Positions 62,561 to 64,000 of a stretch of DNA of 64,000 nt are shown here, piece by piece (positions within the stretch are counted from its first letter, which is position 1; each line of letters begins with the position of its first letter). This stretch comes from Parascedosporium putredinis (Eukaryota > Ascomycota > Sordariomycetes > Microascales > Microascaceae), in contig CASHTG010000017.1 of the NCBI GenBank assembly GCA_949357655.1, forward strand, positions 1,550,001 to 1,614,000. The letters run 5' to 3'. A model generated the notes under the pieces. That model was not told the origin of the DNA, did no database searches, and saw only the letters and a list, made by a program, of their open reading frames with translations. Made by a program: the position numbers and the translations under genes.

Positions 62561-63039
62561 ATCGGGGCGCCAGCTCGAATACCCCTCGTGCAGCCATGCC
62601 CCGCTAGGAAAAATACTGACTGACATTAGATACGGTTTGGTGGGATCTAACAGTGATCAGTAATTCTTTCAGCCCTGCAAGAAAAGATAAAGGCATTCTC
62701 ATTGAATTCGAGAAGCCATGATACTTTCCGCAGCTGTGTTTGGATGACGTTGAGAGGCTCAAGTGGAAAGGTGTGGAAGCAGTTGTTTGATTGGCCAACT
62801 TGAATGTGGTGGATCGGAGAATAGTTTTGCCGAGAAAGCTTCGGGAACCAGCCAAAGCAAAGAGGGTCTTGGCACTTGTGCCCCTCGTTCTGTTGAATTT
62901 TTGGTGGATGACAATTCCAGTTGCCTTGTGAAGCTTCATTTCAGTCTGGCACCCCGCTACACACCGACGAACCGTGTCTACGACTTACCCCATCCCGCCC
63001 CATCCCTAATACCTATCGTCACCGACAGGATCGCCCAAT
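62561..63039. other. Promoter region of the CCT gamma gene
   Basis: It lies directly upstream of the cct3 start. A C-rich stretch (62950-63030) precedes the ATG. No other gene is recognised. Confidence 0.45.
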
Positions 63040-64000
63040 ATGCAGGCTCCTGTAGTGGTTATGAGTGCGTTGGTCCCTGCCCCGCAGCCATCCAAGGCCC
63101 CCTTAGCCTACCCCTCCGTCCATCGTGTTCTGGTGGGCTTTGTGGTTTGTCCGGAACCGTAACCACCCATGCATGCTAACTTACCGACTTAGACACCGGC
63201 GGCCCGGCCGAGAGGCAGACTGGTCGCAAGGCCCAGCTGTCCAACATCACGGCAGCGAAAATGTACGCGTCTCCCCCTGGCTTTCCCTGCCTCATGTTCC
63301 TTTTCTCCCACGGCCTAACAACGCCTCCGATATAGTGTCGCCGACATCATTCGCTCCTGCCTTGGCCCCAAAGCCATGTTGAAGATGCTCCTCGATCCCA
63401 TGGGCGGTATAGTTCTGACCAACGACGGCCACGCCATCCTACGAGAGATTGAGGTGTCCCACCCCGCCGCGAAGAGCATGATCGAGCTTAGCAGAACCCA
63501 AGACGAGGAGGTCGGTGACGGCACGACGACAGTTATCATCCTTGGTATGCGATACGAGCGCCGCGGCGCACATTTTTTCTTTTTTTTTTCTTTTTGGATA
63601 CGGGTGTTGTGCTAGGAATTTTGTGCGCTAACTGTCTGACGCAGCTGGAGAGATATTGGCCATGGCTCTTCCCGAGCTAGAGAGGAATATCCACCCCGTC
63701 GTGATTATCCAGGCCTTCAAAAGGCGCTAGCGGATGCCCTTGACATCGTCGACGACATCTCCGTCTCCATCGATATCAACAATGACAAGGCCATGTACGG
63801 CCTCATCAGCTCTTCTATCGGCACCAAGTTCGTCTCGAGGTGGTCCAAGCTCATGTGCAGCCTTGCCCTGACCGCTGTGAGGACTGTGACGTGGGAGGTA
63901 GGCAACGGGAAGAAGGAGGTGGATATCAAGCGATATGCCCGCATAGAAAAGGTTCCCGGCGGCGAGATTGAGGACAGCAGGGTGCTCGACGGAGTGATGA
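63040..64000 (+). CDS. cct3: T-complex protein 1 subunit gamma (CCT3), 5' part, cut by window edge
   Basis: A subunit of the cytosolic group II chaperonin TRiC/CCT, which folds actin, tubulin and other proteins with ATP. Exons are 63040-63064 (MQAPVVVM), 63193-63262, 63336-63544 and 63645 onward, so about 220 of roughly 540 residues are present. Family text is RQTGRKAQLSNITAAK, LGPKAMLKMLLDPMGGIVLT, NDGHAILREIEVSHPAAKSM and the ATP-site block EVGDGTTTVIIL. Later come ERNIHPVVIIQAFKR, SSIGTKFVSRWSKLM and KKEVDIKRYARIEKVPGGEI, which distinguish gamma from other CCT subunits. One G is missing near 63723: the frame stops right after AFKR and resumes one base over with ALADALDIV. The splice between exons 2 and 3 gives Ile where the family usually has Thr (K-T-VADII). 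The rest of the gene is outside the window. Confidence 0.95.

Noticed and set aside
28365..63039. Centromere or heterochromatin island
   Set aside because: The base composition is balanced and no dense transposon relics or AT-rich arrays are seen.

Overview
The window looks like nuclear DNA of a filamentous ascomycete, probably a Sordariomycete; the class is an inference. Introns are short (about 50-260 bp) with GTAAGT-like donors, CTAAC/CTGAC branch points and YAG acceptors. It carries a fungal DASH subunit (Dad2), a fungal-type shugoshin and an exportin with the threonine known from Aspergillus and budding yeast at the leptomycin site. There is no sign of a bacterial, viral or plasmid backbone.

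Layout. 0.3-2.1 kb (-): type B carboxylesterase. 3.5-5.85 kb (-): basic coiled-coil protein with TPX2-like repeats. 7.9-8.5 kb (-): dad2. 9.7-10.2 kb (+): doubtful small membrane protein. 11.5-11.8 kb (+): tandem pair of tRNA-Ser(AGA). 12.9-13.9 kb (+): NmrA-like NAD(P)-binding protein. 14.6-16.9 kb (+): shugoshin. 17.8-18.6 kb (-): retromer subunit Vps29. 20.3-22.1 kb (+): alanine-glyoxylate aminotransferase with a possible mitochondrial leader exon. 24.2-28.4 kb (+): complete nine-exon CRM1/exportin-1. 28.4-63.0 kb: about 34.7 kb with no gene I can support, only simple repeats, pyrimidine/purine tracts and short recurrent motifs. 63.0-64.0 kb (+): first part of the CCT gamma chaperonin gene, cut by the window edge.

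Functional themes. Three genes in the first 17 kb (TPX2-like, dad2, shugoshin) belong to or resemble mitotic spindle and kinetochore factors. The others are housekeeping genes: nuclear export, retromer, glyoxylate/glycine metabolism, chaperonin. I see no secondary-metabolite cluster, transposase, CRISPR array or other accessory system.

A technical signal dominates the reading. At least seven genes are broken by loss of one or two bases, nearly always in a run of C or G. Where I could count (NmrA, shugoshin, Vps29, AGT), adding back the inferred bases makes the total coding length an exact multiple of three. crm1 and dad2 are clean. I read this as homopolymer undercalling rather than a block of pseudogenes, and I describe the affected genes as probably functional. 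I did not find a clearly new biological system; the most unusual things are the 35-kb gene-poor stretch with its recurrent TACTTGTA/TACATGTA motifs, the alternative leader of AGT, and the FELPG repeat protein.
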